Shown here piece after piece: positions 23,896 through 34,585 of a stretch of 64,000 nt of DNA. How positions within the stretch are numbered: position 1 is the stretch's first letter; every line of letters starts with the position of its first letter. Source of the stretch: Orobanche coerulescens (lineage: Eukaryota; Streptophyta; Magnoliopsida; Lamiales; Orobanchaceae); contig CM065814.1 in assembly GCA_033398695.1 (NCBI GenBank), positions 19,836,358 to 19,900,357 on the forward strand, read 5' to 3'. A model generated the notes under the pieces. That model worked only from the letters and a program-made list of their open reading frames with translations. It was not told the DNA's origin and did not search any database. Position numbers and translations under genes: made by a program.

Positions 23896-25088
23896 TGTTG
23901 GCCACTAAGTATACTGGATACAGTTTGGAAAATAGTTTAAACAACAAACTGTACGGATTCTAAATCTGAGTGCATAGCGGAAGTCTTGGATACAGTAGGT
24001 TGCTGTGGATACAGTAGGTTGCTGTGGATACAGCAACTAAGTTTATAGTGTATACTTAATATATCACAGTAATTTAAAACAGTAAAAGCTGAAGGTAAAT
24101 AACACAGTAATTAAAGTCGTTCGAGGTAAACCCCTCTACGTCCACTGGTCCTCCACTCAGGAGTAAAAAGTTTATTATAATTACTGCGTACACAACTACG
24201 TAATTATAACAACACACAATCAATATATCGTTCACACAGATTGATATAGAGATCTTAGCTTAAACCGTTCACACAGATTGGTTTTGAGCTAATGCTTTGA
24301 CTTGCTTCTTCACACACAGTTCTGAAGCTTCGTCTTCTTCAATGCAAATCCTTCACACACAGTTCCGGAGAAGTACAGATTGTTCAGTCCACACAGGGCT
24401 GATCTTGAGATTGTTCAACGTATAGAACAGATGGTGAACAACAACTTTGACTTTAAGAGCTTTCAGCTGATGAAGTGTTGTTCAGGATGATGAGCACTGT
24501 ATATCTCTTTGGATCTTAATTGCAGTAAGCTTTGGAGATATGTTTTGCTCTGATGATAACTTTTGATAGCTTGAGTGTTAGGTTGCTAGGTAACTGATCT
24601 TCAATGCCTTCATAAGATATATATAGTCTCTGAAGAATGTATCCGTTGAGATGTATCCGTTTGAGTGAGATTTCGTTCCAACGGGATTATGACACGATCC
24701 GGATTTCGCGGGATTCTGAAGATCTGAAGACTGGCAGTATTTAAATACTTTATCCTTGAGTATTTAAATACTTCTTTATTCAACGGGACTTGACTTCTGT
24801 TCCTTCTTTGTCTTGTTGTGAGCTGTATGGAAGATAACTGTATTTTGAGTTTCGAGACAGTTTCCATACTTGGTCTTTTTACAAGACTTCTTCTTTATCT
24901 TGAAGAGCTTCACTATATCTTTGATTCGAGGCAGGTCTTCGATACAGGATAAAGCCTCAAAGTTTCGATACAGTTTCCTTTACTGTATTCGGATTGGCAT
25001 ATATGTCAAAACCTTTTTATCAAATATCATTCGATACAGGGATCGGGTATCCCGGCTGTTTCGATACAGGGTCTTTGTTTTCCCAACA
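23896..25088 (+). mobile_element. Solo LTR related to the LTRs of element J, with perfect 5-bp target duplication
   Basis: Starts TGTTGGCCACTAAGTATAC and ends TTTCCCAACA, like the element J LTRs at 58094-59385 and 61767-63060. It shares internal blocks such as the GTAAACCCCTCTACGTCCAC stretch and repeated CACACAG motifs. CATAT occurs directly before (23891-23895) and directly after (25089-25093). No internal region remains, so it arose by LTR-LTR recombination. At 1193 bp it is about 100 bp shorter than the J LTRs and clearly diverged from them. It sits in an intron of the RPA70-like gene. Strand is given as the + reading; by comparison with J, transcription would be on the - strand. Confidence 0.92.
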
Positions 25089-25093
25089 CATAT

Positions 25094-26340
25094 TTTTTTT
25101 AAATAATATTGTATTCTACTGGATAAAATAATATTGAACAAGTATCATTTTAATGTGTTGTAATTTGGGTTACAAACTTGCTGAGCGAAAATTAAATTAC
25201 AACTGGAAACTACAATTACAATTCGAAAACTGAAAATACAGAACTCGGGGCGGAATTAAAAGTACAACGAAAAATGAAATTGAATCTGCACTAACCAGAA
25301 TCAAATTAGAAATACAAGGAGATAATAGAGACAACAAAAATAAATTAATAAACGAAACCAGACTGTGGTAGAAGTCGCCCGAAGATCCCTTCTGCCCGCA
25401 AGACGAGAAACGCCCCGGTAGTGTTCACGGATTGGCGGATCGTCCCCAAAGGTCAACGACTTTACGTCTCTACAGTAGCAACACCGCAAACTGAAGAGCT
25501 CCGACGAACTAGAAGAGGTGAGGACAAAGCTCCGACTTATGTTATGCAGAGAATGCTGAAACTGTTTGATTATTCTGAGTTCGAAAAAATTACATGTCAG
25601 ATGCAAATGAGATGCATGCCTATTTATAGGCCATCTCACACACCTGCAGGGATCAGGATTTAATACAGCCACTAATGGCTATCATAATGCAGTCATTTAT
25701 GCTGCATTATGGTCAGGAGTTACGAATTTCAAACAAATGGCAGGGGTTACGAAATTCAAACCTGTCATTAACTCCTCATTACTCTGGGAGGTTGCAGTTT
25801 ATATTGGCTGAATTTTGAACAATCAGGATGTACCTGGACTGTATTCAGCTCTTTAACCACTTGACGGATGTACCTGGACATCCTTATGAGCATATACGAG
25901 CCCAACTACGTTGTTGAGCTTGTCCAAAAAATTCTTTAAGCTAGCCCAAGGCCTAGCTCACGGCCAAGCCCACGAACAGGCCCAAAGACCAATTGCCAAG
26001 ATCCAAGGTCTACGGCACGCGGCTCGCGGCCGCGGCCGAGGCGGGCGGGCGGCGGTGGCGGCGCGTGTGTATGCGCGTGTGGGCTTTAAACCCATACACA
26101 TGTGCCATTAATTATTACATGCATAAAGGTAACTCCTTATATACTAGAATAATGATGGTTCATTATTCAATGTGGGATTTCATCCCTTATTAATTCACAA
26201 TTAAGTGACAAACTTTAATTCACTATTTCTCACTAACCGGGAATAGGTTTAGAAAAGTGAATATACCACGATCATCTACTCGGAACGTAGATCGATCCTA
26301 TGATATTTAATTATACAAAATAAAATTAAAATCATTAACA
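25094..26340 (-). repeat. Copia LTR-like sequence related to the LTR of Copia-I (possible solo LTR; ends uncertain)
   Basis: 25396-25530 matches 63848-63975 (shared GCCCCGGTAGTG, CGTCCCCAAAGGT and AGTAGCARCACCGCAAACTGAA). On the - strand the region around 26190-26130 reads CCCACATTGAATAATG followed by a TATA box AGTATATAAGG, a typical plant copia LTR promoter layout. A likely LTR end (TGTTAATG on the - strand) is at 26340. The other end lies between about 25110 and 25290 and I found no target duplication. Confidence 0.6.
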
Positions 26341-26357
26341 ATTCAAAGATAATGCAG

Positions 26358-26627
26358 GTAAAGAAAATTCAAGCATCAATCTCTACAAGATTCAAGAACA
26401 TATTCATGTCTTCACTTAATGAGGGCAGAATAGTTGTTATTCGGAATTTCCAAGTGCTAGAAAATAAGTCAAATCTACATAACGCCAAGATTAATCACGA
26501 TTGGAAATTGGCCTTAGTCTCTCTTCCAAAGTTTGCGAACCGAAAGAGCAATGGGAGATAGTTCAAAATGGATTTGATTTCATTCGCTTCAGAGATTTAT
26601 TCAAGCACGACAACAAATTTATCGTGG
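26358..26627 (+). pseudogene. RPA70-like gene, piece 2
   Basis: Begins after AATGCAG with VKKIQASISTRFKNIFMSSL and continues EGRIVVIRNFQVLENK, the strand-helix region of an N-terminal RPA70-like OB fold. Another frame, after a shift near 26545, reads QNGFDFIRFRDLFKHDNKFI, which corresponds to the linker before the next OB fold in this family. Whether the frame change is a mutation or a small intron cannot be decided by eye. Confidence 0.65.
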
Positions 26628-26680
26628 GTCAATATATTTTCTTATAATTTCTACCAAAAAAAAATATATTTTCTTATAAT

Positions 26681-26741
26681 TTTAGCTAGAATTATATTAT
26701 ATATTTTGATTGTAGTGCATTCATAATTATATAATTTTTTT
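26681..26741. repeat. Left copy of the ~58-bp direct repeat flanking the SINE-like insert
   Basis: Contains TAGCTAGAATTATATTATA and GATTGTAGTGCATTCATAAT. It differs from the copy at 26967-27025 at only a few positions. It may be an unusually long target duplication. Confidence 0.8.
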
Positions 26742-26742
26742 T

Positions 26743-26967
26743 TCTTTAATCCATGTTATCTTTTAATTTATTTTTCAGGATTTTTTATTTTTTATTTTTT
26801 TACTTTTTTTTTTACATTCATTATCTTTTTTTTATTTATTTTTTTCTCTACATTTTCCCTCTTTTTCTCCTTTTATGTTATTTATGTAACGATCATTGAC
26901 GGTTTCAAAGTTTGATTCATGTTAGCCGACCCCAAATCATTTTGGGACTAAAACTTAGATATTGTTT
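26743..26967 (+). mobile_element. SINE-like insertion with long flanking direct repeats
   Basis: The 3' end reads TTAGCCGACCCCAAATCATT and then TTGGGACTAAAACTTAGATATTG, very close to the conserved 3' end of plant Au-type SINEs. The upstream part is T-rich and degraded and no A or B box is clear. The insert is flanked by two copies of a roughly 58-bp sequence (26681-26741 and 26967-27025). It lies in an intron of the RPA70-like gene. Confidence 0.6.
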
Positions 26968-27025
26968 TTTAGCTAGAATTATATTATAGATTCTGATTGT
27001 AGTGCATTCATAATTATATAAATTT
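26967..27025. repeat. Right copy of the ~58-bp direct repeat
   Basis: See the left copy at 26681. The repeat ends just before the splice acceptor TTGTAG of RPA70-like piece 3. Confidence 0.8.
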
Positions 27026-27034
27026 ATTTTGTAG

Positions 27035-27145
27035 ATGTTCTTGGCGAAGTAAAATCTGAATTCATAAATATGCATGGTTTCGTTGGAAAGAGGAAGCAAG
27101 TGTGACATCGTAATGGTTGATGCAGAGTATGATTTCTAATTTCCT
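27035..27145 (+). pseudogene. RPA70-like gene, piece 3
   Basis: Starts after TTGTAG and reads VLGEVKSEFINMHGFVGKRK, then meets a stop. One base later in another frame it continues CDIVMVDAEYDF, matching the family pattern of an OB-fold start (VIGEV) followed by a hydrophobic D-rich strand. A one-base insertion near 27099 explains the break. Confidence 0.6.
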
Positions 27146-27217
27146 CTTTTAACTCATAATTAACCCTCGATGCCATAAAAAATATTATAGCTTATTTTTT
27201 TATTGCATCCTAAACAG

Positions 27218-27280
27218 TGGCACAAAAATCACTTGTGCACTTTGAGATTCATTTGCCCAACAACTCAAACTGTTTATGGA
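27218..27280 (+). pseudogene. RPA70-like gene, piece 4a (exon cut by Tat-C)
   Basis: Follows AAACAG and reads GTKITCAL, a TGA stop where the family has Trp, then DSFAQQLKLFM. The exon is interrupted at 27280 by Tat-C and resumes at 35794 after the duplicated ATGGA. Confidence 0.68.
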
Positions 27281-28042
27281 TGTTGGTAGTCGATCCACCT
27301 TGACATCCACATAAACACTCCAGGCAGCCGACCAGCCGAGCAGATCCTGGAGCCGAACCAGTCATGGACCCGATTTTCTCCCAGACCCGTTGGAATCGGA
27401 CCGGACAGAGACGTTTGAGCCGACCCGGAATCCGACCCAGAGGGGCCGAGCAGGCTCTGGATGAGTACGCTCTGAATCATAATTATAACAAGACCGACCA
27501 GGACAGCAGGAAGCCCGAGGGCCGCCCCGTTGTCAGCCAGAACAGATAAGTATTGCCAAAAGCACGAAGGACAGGCAGACAGGACAATTAAGGAGGGCTG
27601 TCATATCCCTTCCCAAAGCAAGCCTAAGAAGCTGACACGCGTCAAAGAAGTGCCTACACTTTGACAAATGTCATAAGCATGTTCCCCTAAATCTTCCAGC
27701 TGTCATCTCTTGAATGGCTAAAATTGGCTATATATATATAGGGAGAATGTACAATAAAGAGGACTTTGGGAGCCTCGAGAGGAAAAAGAGAGAGAGAGAT
27801 AAAGAGATATAAAAAAGAGAGAAAAAAAGAAAAGGATAAGACTTGTAATTAGCAAGCACCAACATCATAGACCGGCCCAAAATATTTTCGGCCCGGCTCT
27901 ACTCCACATCAAGATCATTAATAAAAATTAATGGTCCAATACTTCTCATCCTGTTTATTCATTCTGTTTATTATTTTCTACCTGGCTTCGATCCATTTGT
28001 CTTGATCAGCACACGTGACGTTGACCAAAACAGACGTCAACA
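27281..28042 (+). repeat. Left outer LTR of Tat-C
   Basis: Starts TGTTGGTAGTCGATCC and ends CAGACGTCAACA. Close match to 35001-35793 and, inverted, to 30508-31268. A TATA run is at 27729-27740. No primer-binding site follows it; instead the next bases are an inverted copy of the array unit. Confidence 0.93.
27729..27740 (+). promoter_or_regulatory. TATA run of the Tat-C left LTR
   Basis: Twelve bases of alternating TA between GGC and GGGAGAATG. The same position has 14 bases in the inverted LTR and 43 in the right LTR. Confidence 0.6.
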
Positions 28043-28045
28043 AAA

Positions 28046-28090
28046 TGTATGAGGTGCCGAGGCGAACTCGGTCTTATGGTACCGGATTAG
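28046..28090 (-). repeat. Single inverted copy of the 50-bp array unit
   Basis: Reads GAGGTGCCGAGGCGAACTCG on the + strand, the reverse complement of the unit repeated at 31269-32225. It sits directly between the left LTR and the reversed integrase. Confidence 0.85.
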
Positions 28091-29660
28091 AGATGAAATA
28101 AAGTTGAATTTTATTGATAATACCTTCCTAAGGACATGGCATTCGTCGGATGAATTAATCCATGGCCATTCAGATACTCTAGCTAGCAAACTCCGTTCTG
28201 AAGGGCTTCGTTACTCTCGTACGGTCCTCGCCACTTGGATTCAGGAAGTCCCGGATCTGGCCCCAATACTCGTTTAAGAATGAGGTCTTCGACCTGGAAT
28301 CTTCGATGATGAACCTCGGGAGTTTTCTTTACAGACGGTATTCCACCTTTCTGCTTGGTTCTGTTTTTGGCGACGAGGTCCAGGTTTTTAGGGTCACATT
28401 GGTCTTGTTCTTCGAAATGGGTTCTCCGGCAGGCGGGTGTTCCAATCTCGACCGGGGTCATCGCCTCAGTACCGAAGGCTCAAGTGGCGGACCGATGCAC
28501 TGCTAAGTCTTCAGGGAATCCTTCAGGTCGTGACCCTTTGAGCTTTTCGAGGCGGGTCTTGAGGTGCTGTTTTATAATTGTATTAACCGCCTCGACTTGT
28601 CCGTTGGATTGTGGATCGTGCGACATGGATAAGTCGATTCGTATATGGAGGCCGTCGCAGAAGGCCTGAGATTTTTCCTCGTCATTGTGTGGTTCTGTCG
28701 GATATGACGGAATGAGGGGTCCTGAGCGACTTTCAAATGAGATTGATTATTTTCTGCTCGGTTGCCCGCGATAGTGGTTCGGCCTGGGCCCGCTTTGCAA
28801 AATAATCTACTGTGACGATGGCGTAGTGTACCTCAACTCGTCCTTTAGGTGGGGGGGTCGACCCGGACGATTATCCCCTTGACGAAAGGCGGACGACAAT
28901 AAGCGTACATAGGTTTCCTGCAAGGTTTGGAGCTAAGCGAAGGTTTGGCTTCGTGCGTACCTTCACTTCAGCTCAGTGGCCTTTCTTTAAGATCCGGCTA
29001 GTAATATCTTTGTTGGAGTAATTTGTGGGCCGATACCGGGCCACTAAAGTGGCTGCCGCGTGTCCGCTTGGGCACCTTTCTGAGGTCATGCTTGACTAAG
29101 CCTTTCAGCGATGGAACTGGATACCTCCGCCTAAGGTTCCTTCAGCGGTTGGGGTGGAAGTAATCTTGTCTTTGTGGGTGTCATGCGGTGCTGGGGGCAT
29201 GGAGCTGGAAGCTGTATCCATCCCTGTAGCTCGAATTGTTCGGCTGCCAAGGAGTCAGCTCGGTTGTTCTTAGTTCGAGGAAGGTGTTTAAGTAGATCCC
29301 CGAAAATCTCACCACCGGGTCCGGGCCGGGTCTAGGAAATTGACCAAACTGGGCTCCCTGGCTTCGCATTCGCCCTTAATTTGATTCACCCCTAAATTGG
29401 GAATCGCTCAAAGATAATGAGGTGAGCAGGACCGAGGGAGATCGCCACTTCCGGACCGGCCCAGAGGGCTTCATATTTCGTCTTGTAGTTGGGGGCTAGA
29501 AAACCTGAGCGAGTGGCCGAGCAGAGCAAACGTTGGTCGGGGCCGGCGAGGGCCATTCCTGCGCTTGTCTTCAGGGGGCTAGTATGAGTGCATAGACCAG
29601 CTCTACCGGGGCGTATCCGAGCTCGGCATCAGATAGACCGGATGTCGGACCGCGTTTTCC
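28090..29660 (-). pseudogene. pol: Tat-C RNase H and integrase remnant, reversed within the element
   Basis: Read on the - strand. RNase H fragment near 29400-29490 (NYKTKYEALWAGPEVA, SLGPAHLIIFERF), then integrase core pieces near 28770-28840 (YAIVTVDYFAKRAQAEPLSR) and 28555-28625 (HDPQSNGQVEAVNTII, holding the catalytic Glu region). The integrase C-terminus is an open frame of 92 codons at 28183-28461 (VHHRRFQVEDLILKRVLGP, ESKWRGPY). Frames change repeatedly. Sequence style (VEIGTPACRRTHFEE, NVDLL-like region) fits the Tat lineage. Between 29660 and 30490 only degraded gag-like sequence is expected and nothing clear is seen. Confidence 0.82.
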
Positions 29661-30487
29661 GATCAAGCGAAGGCGGTGCATATTGCAGCGGGATTCTCCT
29701 CGGGCCGGCAGCTGCAGGATTGGTGCTGCTTTAAGACCTCCTTGGTAACTTGGTCAGCCGGGCCCCTCTTTTCCTAACTTCTGAATGATTGGCGAAAGGT
29801 GGAGAATTCTTTACCTTTCGCATCTCCTTATAAAGATTATACCTTTGCTTATTTCAGTTTTACTAACATGTTCCACTTTCTGCTGTTTTTTCATCACTTC
29901 GAATTTTAAGTTTCGTCGTTGGCCTCCTAATGGCCGTTATTCGGGCGCTTATGCGGAAAACTCATTAGGTTCCGGTGATTCCATCTGACCTCAGCCTAAT
30001 CTTTGCTTAATAACGGCCTGAGTTTTCTTGCCTGCACCCTAATAGATTACTTTCTCCGGATTACCAGAATCTTTGTGGGGATCTGATAGGAATTCCGAAA
30101 GCGCTTGCAGATATTGTGGAGTCCTTGATGGTTGCGGTGTATGTTGATTGCAACTTTAATTTGAAGGATATAAGGGGATTCTTTGGGAAATCTTCTAGAG
30201 CTTTGAGTTGCGCTCGATATTCCCCGAGTTATGACCTTTAAAAGGTCAGCCGAGTCAAGCAGGAACTCATGGTTACGATGGTTCCTGTGCTTTCAACTCA
30301 TAATTACGATGATTCCTATGCTTTCATATCACCACTTAGTGGTGAGGGTGGTTATTCCCGGATGAACGCAGGGTATGCCAAAGCGCTCCGCCAACTTGAA
30401 CGGGTGTCCCTTGTTTGTGGCGGGCTGATTATATTCAGAACTTGTAGTTATAGCTTGAGCGACTCGTTCAAGATTCCGGAGGTTCAG

Positions 30488-30504
30488 CCCTTCCTCTAGC
30501 GCCA
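30488..30504 (-). other. Primer-binding site of Tat-C, next to the inverted LTR
   Basis: TGGCGCTAGAGGAAGG on the - strand lies 3 nt after the inner end of the inverted LTR copy. It resembles the TGGCGCCAGAAGG-type sites of plant Tat-like elements. No equivalent lies next to the left outer LTR. Confidence 0.75.
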
Positions 30505-30507
30505 TTC

Positions 30508-31268
30508 TGTTGACGTCTGTTTTGGTCAACGTCACGTGTACTGATCAAGACAAATGGATCGAAGCCACGTAGAAAATAATAAACAGAATGAATAAACAGG
30601 ATGAAAAGTATTGGACCATTAAATTTTATTAATGATCTTGATGTGGAGTAGAGCCGGGCCGAAAATATTTTGGGCCGGTCTATGATGTTGGTGCTTGCTA
30701 ATTACAAGTCTTATCCTTTTCTTTTTTTCTCTCTTTTTTATCTCTCTTTATCTCTCTCTCTCTTTTTCCTCCCGAGGCTCCCAAAGTCCTCTTTATTGTA
30801 CATTCTCCCTATATATATATATAGCCAATTTTAGCCATTCAAGAGATGACAGCTGGAAGATTTAGGGGAACATGCTTATGACATTTGTCAAAGTGTAGGC
30901 ACTTCTTTGACGCGTGTCAGCTTATTAGGCTTGCTTTGGGAAGGGATATGACAGCCCTCCTTAATTGTCCTGTCTGCCTGTCCTTCGTGCTTTTGACAAT
31001 ACTTATCTGTTCTGGCTGACAACGGGGTCGACCCTCGGGCTTCCTGCTGTCCTGGTCGGTCTTGTTATAATTATGATTCAGAGCGTACTCATCCAGGGCC
31101 TGCTCGGCCCCTATGGGTCGGATTCCGGGTCGGCTCAAACGTCTCTGTCCGGTCCGGTTCCAACGGGCCTGGGAGAAAATCGGGTCCATAACCGGTTCGG
31201 CTCCAGGATCTGCTCGGCTGGTCGGCTGCCTGGAGTGTTTATGTGGATGCCAAGGTGGATCGACTACC
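30508..31268 (-). repeat. Inverted internal LTR copy of Tat-C
   Basis: Reverse complement of the outer LTRs from TGTTGACGTCTG (+ strand start) to GGATCGACTACC, where it stops four bases short of the full LTR end and passes straight into the tandem array. Confidence 0.93.
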
Positions 31269-32225
31269 GGCCCATCCGGCACCATAAGACCGAGTTCGCC
31301 TCGTCACCTCATAAGACCGGCCCATCCGGCACCATAAGACCGAGTTCGCCTCGGCACCTCATAAGACCGGCCCATCCGGCACCATAAGACCGAGTTCGCC
31401 TCGGCACCTCATAAGACCGGCCCATCCGGCACTATAAGACCGAGTTCGCCTCGGCACCTCATAAGACCGGCCCATCCGGCACTATAAGACCGAGTTCGCC
31501 TCGGCACCTCAAAAGACCGGCCCATCCGGCACTATAAGACCGAGTTCGCCTCGGCACCCCATAAGACCGGCCCATCCGACACTATAAGACCGAGTTCGCC
31601 TCGGCACCCCATAAGACCGGCCCATCCGGCACTATAAGACCGAGTTCGCCTCGGCACCTCATAAGACCGGCCCATCCGGCACTATAAGATCGAGTTCGCC
31701 TCGGCACCTCATAAGACCGGCCCATCCGGCACTATAAGATCGAGTTCGCCTCGGCACCTCATAATACCGGCCCATCCGGCACTATAAGACCGAGTTCGCC
31801 TCGGCACCTCATAAAACTGGCCCATCCGGCACCGAGTTCGCCTCGGCACCCCATAAGACCGGCCCATCCAGCACTATAAGACCGAGTTCGCCTCGGCACC
31901 TCATAAGACCAGCCCATCCGGCACTATAAGACCGAGTTCGCCTCGACACCTCATAAGACCGGCCCATCCGGCACTATAAGACCGAGTTCGCCTCGGCACC
32001 TCATAAGACCAGCCCATCCAGCACTATAAGACCGAGTTTGCCTCGGCACCTCATAAGACCGGCCCATCCGGCACTATAAGACCGAGTTCGCCTCGGCACC
32101 TCATAAGACCGGCCCATCCGGCACTATAAGACCGAGTTTGCCTCGACACCTCATAAGACCGGCCCATCCGGCACTATAAGACCGAGCTCGCCTCGGCATC
32201 GCATAAGGTCAGCCCATCCGGCACA
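31269..32225 (+). repeat. 50-bp tandem array, about 19 copies
   Basis: The unit CCCATCCGGC(A/ACT)...TAAGACCGAGTTCGCCTCGG...CACCTCATAAGACCGG recurs every 50 bp (CCCATCCGGC at 31271, 31321, 31371, 31421, 31471 and on). Units differ by single substitutions. One unit near 31821-31845 lacks 10 bases. A single inverted unit lies at 28046-28090. Internal tandem arrays between pol and the 3' LTR are known in plant Tat elements. Confidence 0.96.
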
Positions 32226-32405
32226 ATCAACAAATGGTGAACAGAAAAGCAAGGCAACGATCAAACCAACCGAGCCCAAACATACAAAGAAAAGCAACAG
32301 ATGCTATAAAAAGATTTCATTCATTTAAAATAAGCCATTCTACATCAATACAAAGGAAACTAAGGAAAAACGGCACGCAGGCCATATATGAAACAACACA
32401 AAAAT

Positions 32406-34585
32406 CTACTCGGCCCCGTCCTCCTGACCGGCTGCCTGAGAAGACTGTTCTTCACCTTCGCCAGACGGAATCAACACCGGGTCTTCGATAAATTCTGCGG
32501 CCTTCGGCCCGTCAGCTCCGAGAGATTCAACCTTCAGGTCGGCCGCCTGAGACTCTATATAGGCATGGACCTTCTCAACGGTCTTCCCTTCCTTCATAAG
32601 ATCCAATATCTCATAACAGGTGGAGACGTAGTTAAGGTTAATCAACTCCTCGAACTCGGGTGTCTTCTGGAAAGCAGCCGCCCCGTCGGCAAGGCCCCTG
32701 GCATAGCCTGTAGCTTCACAAGTATGGGCCCGCTCGGTCAGATGCTCAAGCTGGGCCTTAGTATTCTGCAAATAGGCCTCGTGCTCGGCCCTTATGTCCA
32801 GACACCGTTTCTGCGCCTGCTCGGCCGCCGTGGCCATCTCGTCGGCCTTTTCTTTCCAGATATCGGCCTCGAAGGCCCGGCTCTCCAGAAGCTCCATCTC
32901 ACCCTTCAGAGAGGTCATCTCCTCCTCGAGAGACTTAATAAGCGAAGGGCAGAGGTGGTGCTCCTCCTGTAAGGCCTTGAGATCGGCCTCCGCCTTCTTG
33001 TGCTTTTCAACCAGGGCCATCAGCTCCCCAGTGGCCTTTACATAGGTGCACAACGCACGGCCCATCAGAGCATTTCCAAACTGGATCTGCTCATCTGGAC
33101 CCATGTCATTGGTCACCATCTCCATTTTTGGCGTCCAACCCAAAATGGGGACATGGCTGGACTCAACCACCGCTGGAGGGACCCGGTCGAGCATCTCGGC
33201 GGTTGGGGTGGCTGCCCGGACGTAGTCAAGGAACCAGCGCGGTCGTCGCCCCTTCATTTGGGCACAAGGTTCTTCCCGGTCCTTATTCACCGGGAGATAG
33301 TGGCCCTCCAAATCAATTGCGGGCTCCTTACCCGTCGCATGGCCCGTCCGTACAGGGCTCGGGGCGGGCACAACAATTTCAGGAACGGAGAAACCCTCAG
33401 CCCTGGTCACGCTATCCTCAGGATCGGCCTCTACTCTCTTCCGCTTGCCCGTGCACTCCCTACGCTCGGCGGCCTCAGCAGCCAGCCTCGCCACCCGCTG
33501 CGCAGGCGTCTCTTTCCGTCCCGACGAACTCCTGCCCCTAGGGACTGGATAAATAAGACGTGTTAAAAAAAAAGAGCTACCTGATGAAGACATTCTGCTC
33601 GGATCGGTTGATCGAAGTCCAGCCGCCCAAAGGTTATCCTCAGTAACCAGAAGATGCGACTTCCTCCGATCGGCTGGAAGATCTAAGAGCTGTTCAACCC
33701 GGTCGTCAAACAAGGAGGAAGTCTCTTGAGCCGGGATACGTTCTGCACAAGCAATAAATTATGAGCGTTAGACAAAAAAGGGAACAACAATAAGAAACAC
33801 GACACTTACTCATTTTAGCAGTGAAGTGCTCTGGGACCCGAAGCTCGGCGTCTATCACACCAGGCTCCCACTCATCAGCCGAGCTCCTCCACGGCCCTCT
33901 ACATAGAACCACTGTTCCTTCCAACTATGGATGGTCTTCGGCACATCCACCATTTCTTTATGCATCGCGTGCCGGGCTGTCAAGTAAAACCAGCCAGAGC
34001 CGGATCGGCCGACCGACCTCCATAGGAAGAGACTGTTGAACTCTTCAAAGCTGGGCTCGGTCCAGCGATGTTGAGTGAAAAGAATGAAGAGACCCACCAT
34101 CCGAGCCCAGGAATTCGGATGAATTTGGGCAATACAGAGGCCCCATTGCCTTAACCACCGGGAAAACACCAACGGAAGCGGAAACCTCAGCCCTGACAAC
34201 AGGGAGCGGTAATACACCGCCGTGCAGCCAACGGGCGGGGCATGAGGCCTCTCCTCGGGATTCGGAACATACATCCGCACCACTGCGGGTATCTTGAACC
34301 GCCCCCGCCAAGCCTCCAACTGCTCTTCGGTGACCGTGCTGCGAATCAAGGCCGAATCCCACTCTGCCGGAACAAAAAGAGACGGCCGAGGCCGAATCTA
34401 GGCTCCAACCGCCGTCAACGGCGCCACCACCCTCGTGTCTCCCGAATCCGGCGATCTCGCGGCCTCACCACCTTCCTCCTTGTCGCTCCAGTCAATGGGA
34501 ACATCGCCCATCAACAGATCCGCCACTCCCGTGCGGTCCGGAGACACAGTCAACTCCGCCGCCGCCACATCCTTCCGCTCCGACA
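32406..34585 (-). pseudogene. Tat-C antisense ORF (putative gypsy-type transposon domain plus coiled coil), interrupted
   Basis: Read on the - strand, opposite to the element. Start at 34585 (MSERKDVAAAELTVSPD), then a single TAG at 34398-34400 in an otherwise open frame. Next comes a domain typical of the plant 'putative gypsy type transposon' family (PLVFSRWLRQWGLCIAQIHP, NSWARMVGLFIL, near 34100-34200). A one-base loss near 33897 shifts the frame. An intron is likely at about 33742-33807 (GTAAGT, TTGTGCAG). The last 435-codon frame has a basic segment (GKRKRVEADPEDSV) and a long coiled coil (HKKAEADLKALQEEHH, SLEEEMTSLKGEMELLES), then an acidic tail. Tat and Ogre elements are known to carry such antisense ORFs; the function is unknown. 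Confidence 0.8.

Noticed and set aside
25421..25663. 80-codon open frame near 25.5 kb.
   Set aside because: It lies in copia LTR-like sequence that recurs at 63.8 kb with indels, so it is not a conserved coding frame.
31269..32225. Possible CRISPR array because of the regular 50-bp spacing.
   Set aside because: Whole units are repeated without unique spacers, and this is a plant retrotransposon.
32388..33566. Open frames of 137-194 codons on the + strand.
   Set aside because: They are shadows of the antisense ORF, whose GC-rich codons keep the opposite strand open.
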